A stretch of 64,000 nt of DNA from Cylindrotheca closterium (lineage: Eukaryota > Bacillariophyta > Bacillariophyceae > Bacillariales > Bacillariaceae), in NCBI GenBank assembly GCA_933822405.4, contig CAKOGP040001881.1:186001-250000 (forward strand), given 5' to 3'. Position numbers and translations under genes: made by a program. Positions 51,968 to 63,516 of the stretch are shown one piece after another. The notes under the pieces were generated by a model that was given only the letters and a program-made list of their open reading frames with translations, was not told the DNA's origin and ran no database searches. Within the stretch, counting starts at the first letter, position 1. Each line of letters starts with the position of its first letter.

Positions 51968-52610
51968 GATTGCCTACAGTTCTGTATTAATGCAGTTTGA
52001 CTACAATTTGAAATTGCAACCTTTTTGGAAATGATGATGTGATACTGGTGTTGTTGGATACTTGATCTGATCCAATCCTATTCAGCTCCAATTACAGTTT
52101 CAACTCAAGCAGCTGGAGTGAAAATAACTCTGTCCAATTTCAAATCTGTTTCTCTCCAACCTCGGCAGGTGAAGACCAGCTTGTTATTGTTTGTATGGTA
52201 GTGGAATTGGATTTTAATTCTACCGAGACACGGCAGTTCTTCCATACTGGCCTCCACTACCTGGTACTGCCGAGAAAGAGACCCTTTTACTCACTTCGCG
52301 CAACTTACGCCGTACAATACATACCTAATGATACGGTACTCGTACGGGGAAAAGCGGGTCATAATTACAAGTTCCTGTCCGTCGCGTCATACTGTAGGAT
52401 GATTCATTCTGACCAAGTCGATTCGTTTGTCAATGCTGAATGAAGTCTGCATTAATCTGGCTGCACTTACTCAGTCAAAACAGACGCTAACCTCAAGGAG
52501 AAGAGCAATCTAAAAGGCACAGCATCGCAAGGTGAAATCTTTGATTTGGACATATAGGGCACACGCTACCCCTTCATACATTCCAATAGTCCATCAAGAA
52601 CTAGTCAACC
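51968..52610. other. Intergenic stretch, no reliable gene
   Basis: 643 bp between the phosphodiesterase start and the next + strand gene. A small + frame at 52195-52443 has no recognisable features and is likely chance. Confidence 0.4.
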
Positions 52611-52940
52611 ATGGCCAGAAAGAAGAACAAGTCGAAATCATCCCATCCGTCATCACCAAAGTCTTCTTCTTCGACGACGACTACCAACCCACCTTCCCGT
52701 GCGGCGCCCCGAAAAAAGAGAAACTTGACCAACACAAACTCCGACAATCTTTGTAGTTACGATGGCCCAATCGGTGTTTGGATGTACCGGTTCAATCTGT
52801 GGACCGGTCTGTATATGTTGAATCCTACCGAACAAGTGCTCTTTCACATCATCTTTTGGTTTTCTATCGTTGTGTCACTGCTATATTTCTCTGTCTTTTG
52901 GAGCGGTTTCACGGAAGGTTTGCGGTCATCTTCCAGCTAG
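52611..52940 (+). CDS. Small membrane protein resembling the serine palmitoyltransferase small subunit
   Basis: 109 residues, ATG in AACCATGG context. The first ~45 residues are basic and Ser/Thr-rich. The rest reads WMYRFNLWTGLYMLNPTEQ followed by a hydrophobic helix (FHIIFWFSIVVSLLYFSVFW). This pattern (aromatic-rich helix, then LYMLEPWE, then a membrane helix) is the signature of the ssSPT family, which activates serine palmitoyltransferase, the first enzyme of sphingolipid synthesis in the ER. The family is so short that the call rests mainly on the LYMLxP block and layout. Confidence 0.65.
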   Translation: MARKKNKSKSSHPSSPKSSSSTTTTNPPSRAAPRKKRNLTNTNSDNLCSYDGPIGVWMYRFNLWTGLYMLNPTEQVLFHIIFWFSIVVSLLYFSVFWSGFTEGLRSSSS

Positions 52941-53621
52941 CGCGGGAGTTGCAAAGAAAGTCCCTCTGGAATGCACACGGAAGCAAGCTTTGGATTTTCA
53001 ACAGGGAAATATATGTTCCTCGATGTTACAAAACTACAACTTACAGTACCTACAGAAACAATAGACAATGATATTAATATGTTACAGTTTTATACCTTGG
53101 TTGGCGAACTGTTTTACCGGTTCAGGTCCAATGTTGTTGCACCAATGACAGGACTTCCTTGAGATCATTGGTTTGAAATTAATAGTACTGTAGTATCAAT
53201 CTACTATGCTATACACAGCACTGCACTCAATGGCATGGAACAAGCATATATGTGAACCTACTAGCTAATTTATGTTCCATGTCTCATCAGCCAATAATGT
53301 ATTCATACTGTACGATATCGTAATTGGAGCTTTGAGGCTTTGGCCTTGGGCCTTGGGCATCTATATTGGGGGAGAAATGGGGGAGAGTAATTTTGGGATC
53401 AATGGAGGTCAGTCAGTCAGTCTTGGTATTCCAACGGCTACATTTGCTTCGCTGCGCTTCGACAAAAATATGACTTCTGGCACGAACTGGATCCGATTTT
53501 TCGCAAGAGTCAACCTTGAATCTTCAGCTCGAGTGCCTTGATTGCCATCCAAGTCCATCCGTAAGCAAGCTTCATAGGGCATCAGAGAACTAAGCGTGTT
53601 TCAAGGTACCTAGTAGGAACG
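52941..53621. other. Intergenic stretch, no reliable gene
   Basis: 681 bp. Open frames at 52971-53162 and 53272-53541 are short and show no family pattern. The sequence is AT-rich with tactgta-like elements. Confidence 0.4.
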
Positions 53622-55907
53622 ATGGATAAGAACTCGTTATTGGCATCCTTGACGGGAGAAGCCGATTTCAATGGCGAGAAGACCGAGCAAGAACATGATT
53701 TGTTTGGAGATATCCCCGTGGAAGACGATCAGGATGCTGCTCTAGCTCCTCCTTTCGCTGTTGGTGGACAGCAACCTCCGCCAAATGGAGCTTCTCTGCC
53801 CCCACTGACATCACCACCTGGAGCCGTTCCTTCACCTGTGGTGAATGGTGGATCTATGTCTAAGAATGGAATGGCACCCGTCGCTCCTCAGCCACCACCA
53901 GCTGCACCAGCACCAGCTCCATCACTGCTGGCTCAAAGCGGATTGCTCGGAATAGCAGACTCCAGTGATGGAGATGGTGGTGGATTGTTTGATGCTGTAG
54001 ATGAAGAACAAGCCCAAAAGGAAGCAGAAGAACTCAGAATTCGTGAAGAAGCTGAACAAAAGCGGTTGGAACAACAGCGTGAAGAAGAGGAACGTCAAAA
54101 ACAAATTCAACTACAAAAAGAGGAAGAAGAGCGTCGTCGACGGGAGCAAGAGGAGCAATTGCGGCAGCAACAACAAAAACAGCAGCAGCAACAAATGCAA
54201 ATGAAGCAACAACAACAACAACAGAGGCAAATGCAACTGCAGCAACAACAGCAAATGAGCGCCTCGTATGCTACGCAGAATCATCCAATGGGACAATATC
54301 AACAACCACCAATGCAGCAGCAACCGCCACAACAGCAGCAGTCTGCTATGATGCAGAGCACTGTCATCCCTCCTCAACAGCAGCAACCTCAACAATTGAA
54401 TAGTCAAATACAAAGTATGACATTGAACGCTCAAACACCACAGGACGATGGAGGCTTTTATCGCGATCATGCTTCACCCATGGCAGGAAGCATGGTAAAT
54501 GGTGGACCTCCTTCAAACGTTGCCGTTGGTGCCGCGGTACCTACACTACAAGTCAACCAAGGGCAACCCCAAGGCAACAACTACTACTATGGGACTCAGC
54601 AACAACCTCAGCAACAGCAGCAGCAGCAACAACAAATGGCCCAGAGTCAACTTGGAATCACGACGGCAGGCATGCACAATGCCATGCCGGGTGCGGGTCA
54701 AGTGCGAAAGATGGTTCTTTCCAAACCGGATGATGTTACATCGCTTTACACTAAGATTGTTGTCTCGGAACCCATGTTGATTCAGACTCAGAACTTTTTG
54801 TTGAGTAGTCCGCCCTATTGGTCCTACCAAGTGACGAGCTCGTTGTCCAACAATCAAGGTACTTGGTTAGTTCGCCGTCGTTTCCGCCACATTGTGGCAT
54901 TGGAAGATCGACTTCGACAATCGTGTTTGGGATGCATTTTGCCCCCTCGTCCAGAAAAGCACGCCACTCGTGCTTTGGAAGAGGCCACCACCCAACAGTC
55001 GGCGGAATTTGCCATGCAACGTGCGAACGAAATGGAGTCTTACCTCAATTCTTTGGCCGTCCACCCAGTGGCAGGACAATCACAAGAACTGCGCTTGTTC
55101 TTGGGACTGCAAGATGACATTGGAACTGCTTGGTCTGAAGTTTCCAACAATGCGTTTACGCGATTGGGAGCCATGGGAGCCGGCATGTCCATGAAGGTTG
55201 CTGATACTACTTCTGCTTCGATCAATGCTCACGAGTGGGAAGACAATGCGGAATTGCTGGGCATGTGCAGTTCGGAAAACTTGCGCATGGGTGCTGTGGT
55301 AACGGCAGTTCCTAAACTAGAAGGGACGGCTGCCATTCTTCGCGAACAAGGTGATGCTTCTGGTGCAGTGGGTATGGAACTGTCCAAAGTTCCTAAGATT
55401 TCTGACGACTTGAAGATGTGCGATGTTCTCTCGAATGGCCTCTTGCGCAATGGCCGTCGTACCAAACGACTAGCGTTGGAGCTTTCGGCCGCGCTGGAAC
55501 CATTCATGGAGCAGTACAAGACGGTGCGCTACGAACGCTGGGCGATGCAAGATCGCAAAACGGCACTTCAACGCAGGTCCAAGGAACGCGGTCGAGCCGA
55601 CTCCAGAGCCATGTACTTGGCCCAACAGCAACGTCAATTGCAAGCATCGGGACAATTTGGACATCTGTCCCACTTGGAGCAATCTGCGGTGCAGGGTGAT
55701 CAATTCGCTCTTGGCGCGGTGGGTGAAGCCGACGAAATTGGTGCTAGATTGAAGTCCGAAATTAATCGCATTGCTGTTCAAAGACGGATTCAATGGAACG
55801 CCAGCATCAAGTCAATTGCGAGTAGCATGAAGGAAGCATCTAGCGAGCGCCATGCTATCTGGCAATCTACTCTTGAAGCCTTTCAAGAAAGCTTTCCTTC
55901 GTCTTAG
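53622..55907 (+). CDS. PX-domain sorting nexin with Q-rich N-terminus
   Basis: One exon, 761 residues. Residues 1-140 are Pro-rich. About 140-360 is a Glu/Arg helix followed by long Gln runs. The PX domain (about 376-498) has the phosphoinositide-binding RRRFRHIVALEDRL, then LPPRPEK and FAMQRANEMESYLNSLAVHP. The C-terminal ~250 residues are helical (WAMQDRKTALQRRSKERGRADS, then EINRIAVQRRIQWNASI), as expected for a BAR-type dimer region of the SNX1/2/Vps5 group. Expected role: endosomal membrane coat in retromer-type sorting. The CAG/CAA tracts coding Gln are likely length-polymorphic. Confidence 0.88.
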   Translation: MDKNSLLASLTGEADFNGEKTEQEHDLFGDIPVEDDQDAALAPPFAVGGQQPPPNGASLPPLTSPPGAVPSPVVNGGSMSKNGMAPVAPQPPPAAPAPAPSLLAQSGLLGIADSSDGDGGGLFDAVDEEQAQKEAEELRIREEAEQKRLEQQREEEERQKQIQLQKEEEERRRREQEEQLRQQQQKQQQQQMQMKQQQQQQRQMQLQQQQQMSASYATQNHPMGQYQQPPMQQQPPQQQQSAMMQSTVIPPQQQQPQQLNSQIQSMTLNAQTPQDDGGFYRDHASPMAGSMVNGGPPSNVAVGAAVPTLQVNQGQPQGNNYYYGTQQQPQQQQQQQQQMAQSQLGITTAGMHNAMPGAGQVRKMVLSKPDDVTSLYTKIVVSEPMLIQTQNFLLSSPPYWSYQVTSSLSNNQGTWLVRRRFRHIVALEDRLRQSCLGCILPPRPEKHATRALEEATTQQSAEFAMQRANEMESYLNSLAVHPVAGQSQELRLFLGLQDDIGTAWSEVSNNAFTRLGAMGAGMSMKVADTTSASINAHEWEDNAELLGMCSSENLRMGAVVTAVPKLEGTAAILREQGDASGAVGMELSKVPKISDDLKMCDVLSNGLLRNGRRTKRLALELSAALEPFMEQYKTVRYERWAMQDRKTALQRRSKERGRADSRAMYLAQQQRQLQASGQFGHLSHLEQSAVQGDQFALGAVGEADEIGARLKSEINRIAVQRRIQWNASIKSIASSMKEASSERHAIWQSTLEAFQESFPSS
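54171..54660 (+). repeat. CAG/CAA tracts coding poly-glutamine
   Basis: Several runs of mixed CAG and CAA codons (around 54175-54260, 54310-54345 and 54598-54640) lie within the sorting nexin gene. Confidence 0.85.
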
Positions 55908-56355
55908 ATACTACCAAGAGGATAATTTACCAATAACAAGTATTATAGAATTACAAAGTTTCGAATATCTTGGCTATGGAAAAGTCGTCTCCACTGGTTT
56001 TCTTTGAAACAAAAACTACACTACTCGTACACAAGTTCCAAAAACAAATTATCGTCTTCTTTGTATTTCTTTCCTTATTGCCTTGTAAATGTCTTCTTCT
56101 ACTGCTTGGAGGAATTGAACTTTATAGAATCGAATGCTCATGATCATCTTTGAGATGTTAGAACCAGTTGGGAGCGATGATACATTTAGTACTCTTTCTG
56201 TGATGCCTAGTACCTGGTACCGGAAGGTTTTCAGATGTCTGGAAATCTACGAATGAATTCATCTGTTGACGTACGGACAATAAATCGACCTCCCCACAGA
56301 TTCTTCACATGTTTGATGTGATGTTTGTGGAACATAAACTACATCGACCCTTCGT
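55908..56355. other. Intergenic stretch, no gene seen
   Basis: 448 bp between the sorting nexin 3' end and the aminopropyltransferase start. No supported feature. Confidence 0.4.
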
Positions 56356-57508
56356 ATGAGAGCTCTACATTTGTCGAAAATCTTTACTTTTACGAATCTA
56401 AGCGCTGTCCAAAAAGCCACAATAATGCCTGCCACTGAACAAACTATCGAAGATCAGCGAGCGAAAGCAGGATTTAACTTCCGAGAAGATATTGCTCCTG
56501 GCCTCGTGCTGGAAATGCCTTTGAACAGTATCCTCCATTCATCCAAATCAGAGTTCCAGCAAATCGATGTCATTGATTCCTACTTCGGTCGGACACTTGT
56601 GACGGATGGGAAAACCCAGAGTGCACAGGTGAGTGAAGGTTTTGGATAGACGAACAGTCAAAATTTGTTTCACTCATCTCATTGTTTCTATTGAGTAGTT
56701 TGACGAGTTTGCTTATCACGAAACCCTAGTCCACCCTGCCATTTGTACATACGTGCATAGAACAGGAAAAGCACCGAAAACTGTCTTTATTGGCGGAGGT
56801 GGTGAGCTTGCAACGGCAAGAGAGGTATTGCGTCACCCAGGGGTTGAACGTGTTGTGATGGTGGATCTCGATGGCGCTGTTGTAGATGTTTGTGTGAAAT
56901 ACTTGCCCGAGTGGGGTGGGGAGGCAGTCAAGTCAGATCCACGTCTTGAGTTGACGATTGGTGATGCCTATGCATACTTGCTTGATACAAAGGAGACTTT
57001 TGACATTGTTATTATGGACATTTCTGATCCAATTGAAGCTGGCCCTGGTATCATGCTTTACACCAGAGAACTTTATCAACATGTTGCTTCCCGCATGCCG
57101 TCAAACGGAGTTTTCGTGACGCAGGCTGGAATCGCGGATGCAGTGCCACCACCACATGTCGACGCTGGAGACAGGGATACAACTTGTTTTGGGCCTATTC
57201 GCAACACACTGAGTGAAGTCTTTGATGTCGTACTTCCATTTACACAAAGTATTCCTAGCTTTGGATCAGATTGGGGTTTCGTCATGGCGTTCAGTCCACC
57301 AAAAGAAGAATCCAAAGATTCTCCAATTCTTCCAATAAGTATAGTTGACTCTTTGATCGAGAAGAACATCAAGGGTGGGGCAGATTCCTTGAAGATGTAT
57401 GATGGAATAACTCATCAAAGGATGTTCCACTTGACCAAGGCAGTGAGAAAACAACTTGCTATCGACAAACGGGTTATGACAAAGGACAACCCTGTTTTCA
57501 TGTACTGA
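56356..57508 (+). CDS. Aminopropyltransferase, thermospermine (ACL5-like) or spermidine synthase
   Basis: Exons 56356-56628 and 56699-57508 with a 70-nt phase-0 intron give 360 residues. The first in-frame ATG is used; a second at 56425 would drop 23 residues. The N-terminal beta-strand domain includes QQIDVIDSYFGRTLVTDGKTQSAQ, joined by the splice to FDEFAYHETLVHP. The decarboxylated-SAM site is FIGGGGELATAREVLRHPGVERVVMVDLDGAVVDV, and the catalytic Asp region is DIVIMDISDPIEAGPG. The IEAGPGIMLYTREFY-like wording, instead of spermidine synthase's DPIGPAE...LF, fits the thermospermine synthase branch. It transfers an aminopropyl group to a polyamine in the cytosol. Confidence 0.88.
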
Positions 57509-57642
57509 ATAACAAATAAAACCATCAGTTCATAAATATTTGCAACATTTTAATTTACTTTCTCCTGGCGAATCTGTCTCTCACGATCAAGACAGCTGAA
57601 ATGCTTTCAGACTAGACTCGGGACGGCTGGTTGATGGTTGCT

Positions 57643-58758
57643 TTACCAGAATTGGTACCAAGGCTTCGCGATTGGGGAGACGGGGGCTCCGAGATGCAAG
57701 AGTTTGGAGAAAGCGGTGGCGAAATCCTGTAAATTGAAAAACGATATGGTCAGAAACAGAAACAAGTAAAATATATATAGCGAAACGAAATCTTGGAGAT
57801 TCTTGATACAAACCTTGAAAAAACGATCTTCGTCTTTGGCGTAGATCTCGACCCACTTTTTCAAGGCTGGGTCAGCGATAAGAGCCATATCTGATTGCAG
57901 CATCATTAGCTTTCCAGTGCTGTCTTCAAACTGATCAGGACCTTCCCATGGCTTTCCCTCGTGGGTAGTTTTTGGGCTCCATCTTTCTTCCAACAAGAGA
58001 CGGAAGTATTCATTGGAGAACGTAGTTTCTGCGTTGGTCCACGGTCCCCAGAACCCGCTTCGATCAGTGTGGCCTGAAGATAACGTGTGGGGCTGAGCCT
58101 TCCTGAAGAGATTCTACTGACACGGCAACCAAAATGACAACTTACAGCGTCCCATAGCATGAGCACCAAGTAGCGCAACCATTTCTTGGTCAGTGAAACC
58201 CATTCGACTGAAGACGAAACGAATGTGTTCAGTCACGTTTTTGAAGCTGCCCATGTGAGCGTTGGGTAAACGATCGTTGATGTCCGACCTGCCCCCATCT
58301 AGTTCATCGACTCTTCCAAGAGAGAATGGAATCTTGGGTCCTCCAGCTTCTTCTACAGCAACAACACCAGCATATGTGTACAAATCAGCATAGGAGAGGT
58401 CTGGGAACTCCTTTTTGATGGGTTCTAAAACAGATCGGGCCATGTCCAATCCAGCGTTGTTTCCATAGCTGGCTTCAGGCTTGAATCTCATACGAGCACC
58501 GTTGGATCCTCCGCTACCGTCCTTCTTGTCATAGGTACCGCATGCATGCCAGGCAAGTCGAATAAACGTTCCAGCCAACGAGGTGCCGTCTCCGCGTTTT
58601 TCCGCGTTGGCATCGACAAGATTCACAATGGAAGCCCTAACCTTATCGAGTTCAACAGCTTCCTTGGCGTGGGCATCTTGAATGGAATACAAGGATGCTC
58701 CGGTGATGGCAGCAGCTGGAGCTGCCATGCGCATGGCTGTAATTCTGGCTGCGTTCAT
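57643..58758 (-). CDS. Cytochrome c peroxidase-like class I haem peroxidase
   Basis: Exons 58758-58146, 58073-57814 and 57726-57643 give 318 residues. The second intron starts with an unusual GTTTGT donor. Distal site: Arg67, Trp70 and His71 in [10 protein letters not shown]. The proximal ligand is His200 in [10 protein letters not shown]. Trp216 in [13 protein letters not shown] matches the radical-forming Trp191 of yeast [40 protein letters not shown] and the short C-terminus also follow CCP and the CCP/APX hybrid group. The N-terminus ([19 protein letters not shown]) looks like a mitochondrial presequence. The role is H2O2 removal; the electron donor, cytochrome c or ascorbate, cannot be settled by eye. 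Confidence 0.9.
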
Positions 58759-59196
58759 GGTTCCTATGTTAGTCTAGCGTCGGTGAAATAGAGTTCGGAT
58801 GATCGATGGCAACAAGACGACGATGATTCATTCGATGACTTGATTTGGATACTGTACGATGATTTTGACAGATTGACGATGACTTATGTCCCCGACGGAT
58901 CACAGACGGAATTAAAACATAACACTGTTCACTTTCACACTTTGACCTTTACCACCCGGGACCGAGACCTTCAATCAATAACTTGAATTAAAGGACCGTC
59001 AGCTTGTTTGGAAACAAGGCGAGTATATTCTTATGCATACCGTAACACAACTAGGATAATGCTCCTCGCTAATATATTTCACAACTAGGATAATGCTCCT
59101 CGCTATTATATATTTCCCAATAAATTGTTTTATTTTGTTTACCATATACGATTAATGGGTGCCATAATGTTGGCAACAGTTTACTGCCTAATACAT
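58759..59196. other. Intergenic stretch with a tandem duplication
   Basis: 438 bp between the peroxidase start and the myosin B 3' end. It contains the 34-bp tandem duplication listed separately and no gene. Confidence 0.5.
59046..59115. repeat. Two-copy tandem repeat, 34-bp period
   Basis: The segment beginning CACAACTAGGATAATGCTCC occurs at 59046 and again at 59080, nearly identical over the full period. It is just downstream of myosin B. Confidence 0.85.
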
Positions 59197-62100
59197 TTAC
59201 ATGCCAGGGGCAGCAGCTTCGGCGGCAGCCAAGAGTGCCTTTGCCTCAGACTCGCACTCAAGAGCAACACAGACAACGTCCTCCACAAGGTCAGCATCTT
59301 TGCAATTGTCTTGGAAGACATCCAAGATTTGTGCCAAAGTCTTCTGGTATTGCAATCGAATTTGCGCTTCTGCGTTGTAGAATTCTTGCTTCTTCTTCAA
59401 GTCCTCTCGGAGTGAGGCGTTATCTTTCTTGTATTTTTCGATTTGCTTGTTGACGCCGGAAGTGTTGTTAGACATCTTCTTCGATTGATCATTCAACATT
59501 TCGAAAGATTGACCAGCCGATTCGTTGGATGCAACAAGCTTCTCGTTGGTCTCCTTGACCTTCTTCATCTCCTTCTTGGCCTTGTCGTTAGCGCTCTTCA
59601 ACTTCTTGTTCTCCTTTTGCAAGAACGCAATCAATTTTCCACTCTCTTCGAGCTTGGTCTTTTGGGCAGCAGCTTGCTTAGCTGGTTCTCTTGCTGCTGG
59701 TTTGATCTCATTCTCGAGTTTGTCGCGAAGTTCTTGAGCCTCAGTCTTGGCCGATTCAACACGTTCAACAGCCTCATCCTTGCGTTCCTTGAAGCGACCT
59801 TCAGCCTCCTTGATTTGCCCTGCGACTTCGTCCAAACGTTGATCGTACTTGTTGTATTCCTTTTTGGCAGAATACTCGCGATCCTCGATTTCGGCCTTCA
59901 ATTGCTGTTCGAAAGCCTTTTCTTCGGCTTCCTTGGCCTGCTTTTCGAGTCGCTTTGCTTGAACAATCTTCATCTTCTCGACCTCTTTCTTGGCCTCCTT
60001 CTTAGCCTTGACACAACGACAGAATCTCTGGATGATGAATACACCCTCCTTTCTGGCCTTGGCACTACCGACAAGCTTCTTGCGGGCCAAGAAAGTACGG
60101 GCAACACGCTGCATTTGGATGGCATGAACATCAAGTCCAGCAGAGCGGTGAGATTCAAGGAATTCCAAGGCTCCGAATTTGAAGTAAGACCTTGTCTTTC
60201 CAACACAGAAAATAGTGACTGGTTTGCCTGTCTTTGGATCATTCTCAGCAAGTGGTGCAAGTGCACAAGCCAATAAAGCCTGACAATCATGCTGAAGCTT
60301 GACTGGTTGATCCATATCCTTAGTTCCCTTAGATGGGAACTTCTCCTTGTCCCACATCTGCCAGAACTTGAATCGAACAACACTGTTGTCCATGCGGTTA
60401 GGGAAAGCAGACCGAGAAAGTGTGACAGCAGCGACAACACCGGCACAACGGAGCTGTTCAATGGTAGTGACATGTTGCATAAGAACGGGCTTCTTGGGCT
60501 TGTTTGGTTTGATACAACGGATGTAACGAGAGTTCGTTGTTTTCAACATTGCCATCAGCGATGCAAGTTGACCCTTGTATTTCGCCCACACGGTTGGCGA
60601 AACAAGATTAGACTTGGCTCTTCTTGGTGCACCACGCGAAGGTTCAGCGGCTGCAGCCTTCTTGTTGTCGAAGTTAGTACACGAGTCGTTGGTCATGTGC
60701 TTCGCAAGAATTTCGTTCGAAGAGAGAGAAGCGGCTTCAGACAAGTCGGCGGGAAGTGTCTCTTGGTTGGCACTGACGAATCCTTCAGCATCGTAAAGCA
60801 CCTTTCCAGCGTAATGGTGAATACCGAATCCACGTCTGTTGGTCTTGTTTGCAAACAAACAAGGGGACTTCTTGTTCGCAGCAAGAGCCTTGGTGACGAA
60901 GGCTTGATCTTCTCCCTTAGGACGGACACATTCTTCATTCAACATAGCAAGAAGACCAGTCTTTCCTTCGATCAAATCCAACACATCGGTGTTATCATCG
61001 TAAGAGATCTCATCAAGAGGAATACCCTCCTTCTCGTATTCCAGTTGCACAGAGCGAAAAATGTCCTCTGTGAACTTGGCTTGAAGCTTCTCGTTACAGT
61101 AGTTGATACAAAGTTGCTCGAAACGGTTGCGGACAAATGACTCGAAACCGAAGATATCAAGAAGACCAATGATGCCGAAATCCTTCATGGATCCCGACTT
61201 GTAGTTCAATTCGGCGGCAGTGGCATCATTAATACAACGCACAAGCCACAAGAAAGCACGACTGTAAATTTCCTTGGCAAAAGACTCGGTGGCTTCACGG
61301 GCGACCTTGGGGTTCAATGGGACCTTGTATGTTTCGTTACGGGTTTTCATGGTTCTCTCTGTGAAACAGACTTCAAGGATATTTTGATCGATGCACATAA
61401 GCTCACAGAGATCGGCAAATTCCTTCTTGCTGGAAACCTCGGACTTATCATCATCTCCTGCCTTCGGCTCGAAAGTGATGTTTCCCATTTGAAGCACCAT
61501 GATAATCGCTTGCATCAGGGTCATGAGTTGATCATCAACAACACCAACCTCACCAAGCGTTGTTACTGTGTTGGCAAAGTGATCGGCATCAGACATGCCC
61601 TCGATGGTGGTGGTGCAAGCTTCACCAACAAACATGAATTGTTCGTTGGTAGTTCCAGCAAGTTTGCTCCAGTAGGTGGTCTTATCCTTTGCAGCAATGA
61701 TTTGGTAGAAGATATGGTAGGTACGTTCACCAGGTCCGTGCTCAGAAATACGATTCTTCTCCAACAAGTAGGCTTCACACTTGGATCCGGCAAGTGTACA
61801 AGTGGCCTTGTCACGAGAACGGAATTCTTGCTCAGCCTTGGTACCCATATCAAACTGAAGCTGAATGTATTTTCCGAAACGAGAGGAGTTATCGTTACGG
61901 ACAGTCTTGGCGTTTCCGAAGGCCTCAAGGAGAGGGTTGGATCGGACAACACGCTCAAGGATGGGAGAGGTTTCCATGCTACCAGCATTAGGTCCTTGCT
62001 GACAACTAGCAATGTGATTCATGGCAATCTTCACAGTCTCGGTCTTTCCAGCACCAGATTCACCAGAGACAAGGATAGACTGATCCTTACCCCCAAAGGC

Positions 62101-62702
62101 AAGTCCAGTGTAACACAGAGAGGAAGTCTCGTAGACGTGAGGATCCACGTCATCACGAGGATCACCACCACCAGCATCAGGATCGTATTCCCAAACCAAG
62201 ATACGAGAATAACGATTTCGGACCTTTTCGGTGTAGATATCAGTGAACCATTGGAAAGGGTTGACGGCAATAATAATATCTCCAGTACGAGTGTAAGGCA
62301 ATCCCTTTCCGTGACGGTATTTCAAGTTGTACAAGATACCAGCCTGAAAAGATGAAGAATCATCTGTTAGAAAAGAAGCTCTCTCAAACAAAAAATCAGA
62401 AAGATCTGGGTGCATACCTCGTGCAAAAATGTGAGCTGACACATATCAGGGAAAGGCTTCAAGTGACCCGCTCCGTCAACGTTTTGCAAAGGAAGAACGC
62501 CCTTGTTGTAGTCCTTCAAGGGAACGCTATCTTCTTCCCATTCCTTGGCACCTGATCCACCGTCACAAAGAATCGATTGTTCATCACGATATTTTGGAAC
62601 CTTCACGAAAGCCTTTTTGTCGTCATTGCCAGTCTTGATGGCTGGGATCCATGCGTACTCCGGATCCCGGATGAAGACATATGATTCTTGATCACCACCC
62701 AT
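59197..62702 (-). CDS. Unconventional myosin heavy chain (myosin B), paralogue of myosin A
   Basis: Exons 62702-62418 and 62343-59197 with a 74-nt phase-0 intron give 1143 residues. The start is the ATG of MGGDQESY. The P-loop GESGAGKT is at about 189, switch I is NDNSSRFGK, switch II is DIFGFESF, and YIRCIKPN lies in the lower 50-kDa region. Two IQ-like motifs follow (VHAIQMQRVARTFLARKKL and VFIIQRFCRCVKAKKE). Then come a long charged coiled coil and the tail block QYQKTLAQILDVFQDN...LVEDVVCVALECESEAK, which is shared with myosin A. The intron follows the same Leu-His-Glu triplet as in myosin A. It lacks the DSDSD tail of myosin A. The motor looks complete. Confidence 0.95.
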
Positions 62703-63516
62703 TGTTGCTTTGGTTTGGATGTTGTATCCAGGTGAAAAGATTGCAACTATCTCCAAGAAGATACAGTATGACCGGTCTTTTGCATAGAAGTAGAAGTAGT
62801 ACTGTGTGTACGTATGGTAGAGAATTCATCGTACGATCAACTCATGTCTGTGACCTTGTTCAATGACCGTTAGTCGAACTAATCATTTCAATTTCGAAGA
62901 AGCGCCTGTACCGTACCGGTGGTACGTGTACGTTCAATGTGTAGAAACAAAGCGGTACTGTACCTGTCCAGTACCATGAACCTGTGCAGTATTTCGCCTT
63001 CCTCATCTGCATGTGCAGAATCAGTGGCGACTTCTTTGCTTCGAAGAAGACAGTTCTATTCGAAGAAGACAGTAGAACTAAATTGCCTTTGCCATGATGA
63101 GGTTTCAAATTGAAACTGGCTGCAGAACAGAGAAGTTGGAAAATCAACAAACTTCAATACTGTGTGCAGTTCTCAAGTTATTATGATGTGTACTGATTTG
63201 TAACAGGCACGGGTGCAAAATCCATCAACTATGCCGTCGTATCCATTTTTGTGGAGAGAGGTACATTGCTTTTTTCCCCAGCGAATTATTCTCTTCCGTG
63301 CATATGGCGTGTATTAACTTCATGATCGAGCTGTTGGGATATTCACAAACTAGAATAGGTACCAGGTAGGGTTAGAAATATAAGCTTCCAATCCCTTTTC
63401 TAAACATGTCGATCTATTTTAGAAAGATTCTATATATTATGATCATGGACTTTTGCCTTCTACTTTGCTAGACTACTGGTACGTGCACGTGTACGAAACC
63501 GCACAATTCTGGAAGT
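62703..63516. other. Intergenic region, myosin B promoter side
   Basis: 814 bp. It contains palindrome-rich text (accgtaccggtggtacgtgtacg around 62908, and tacgtgcacgtgtacg around 63480) and a 15-bp direct repeat TTCGAAGAAGACAGT at 63040 and 63059. No gene is seen. Confidence 0.5.
63040..63073. repeat. Direct repeat TTCGAAGAAGACAGT, 19-bp period
   Basis: Two identical 15-bp copies at 63040-63054 and 63059-63073, upstream of myosin B. Confidence 0.85.

Noticed and set aside
53272..53541. 89-codon plus-strand frame upstream of the sorting nexin gene
   Set aside because: No recognisable domain; the frame is probably open by chance in the promoter region.
59443..60276. Leu-rich plus-strand open frame opposite the myosin B tail
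   Set aside because: The Leu/Phe-rich translation is the mirror of a Lys/Glu-rich coiled coil on the true coding strand.
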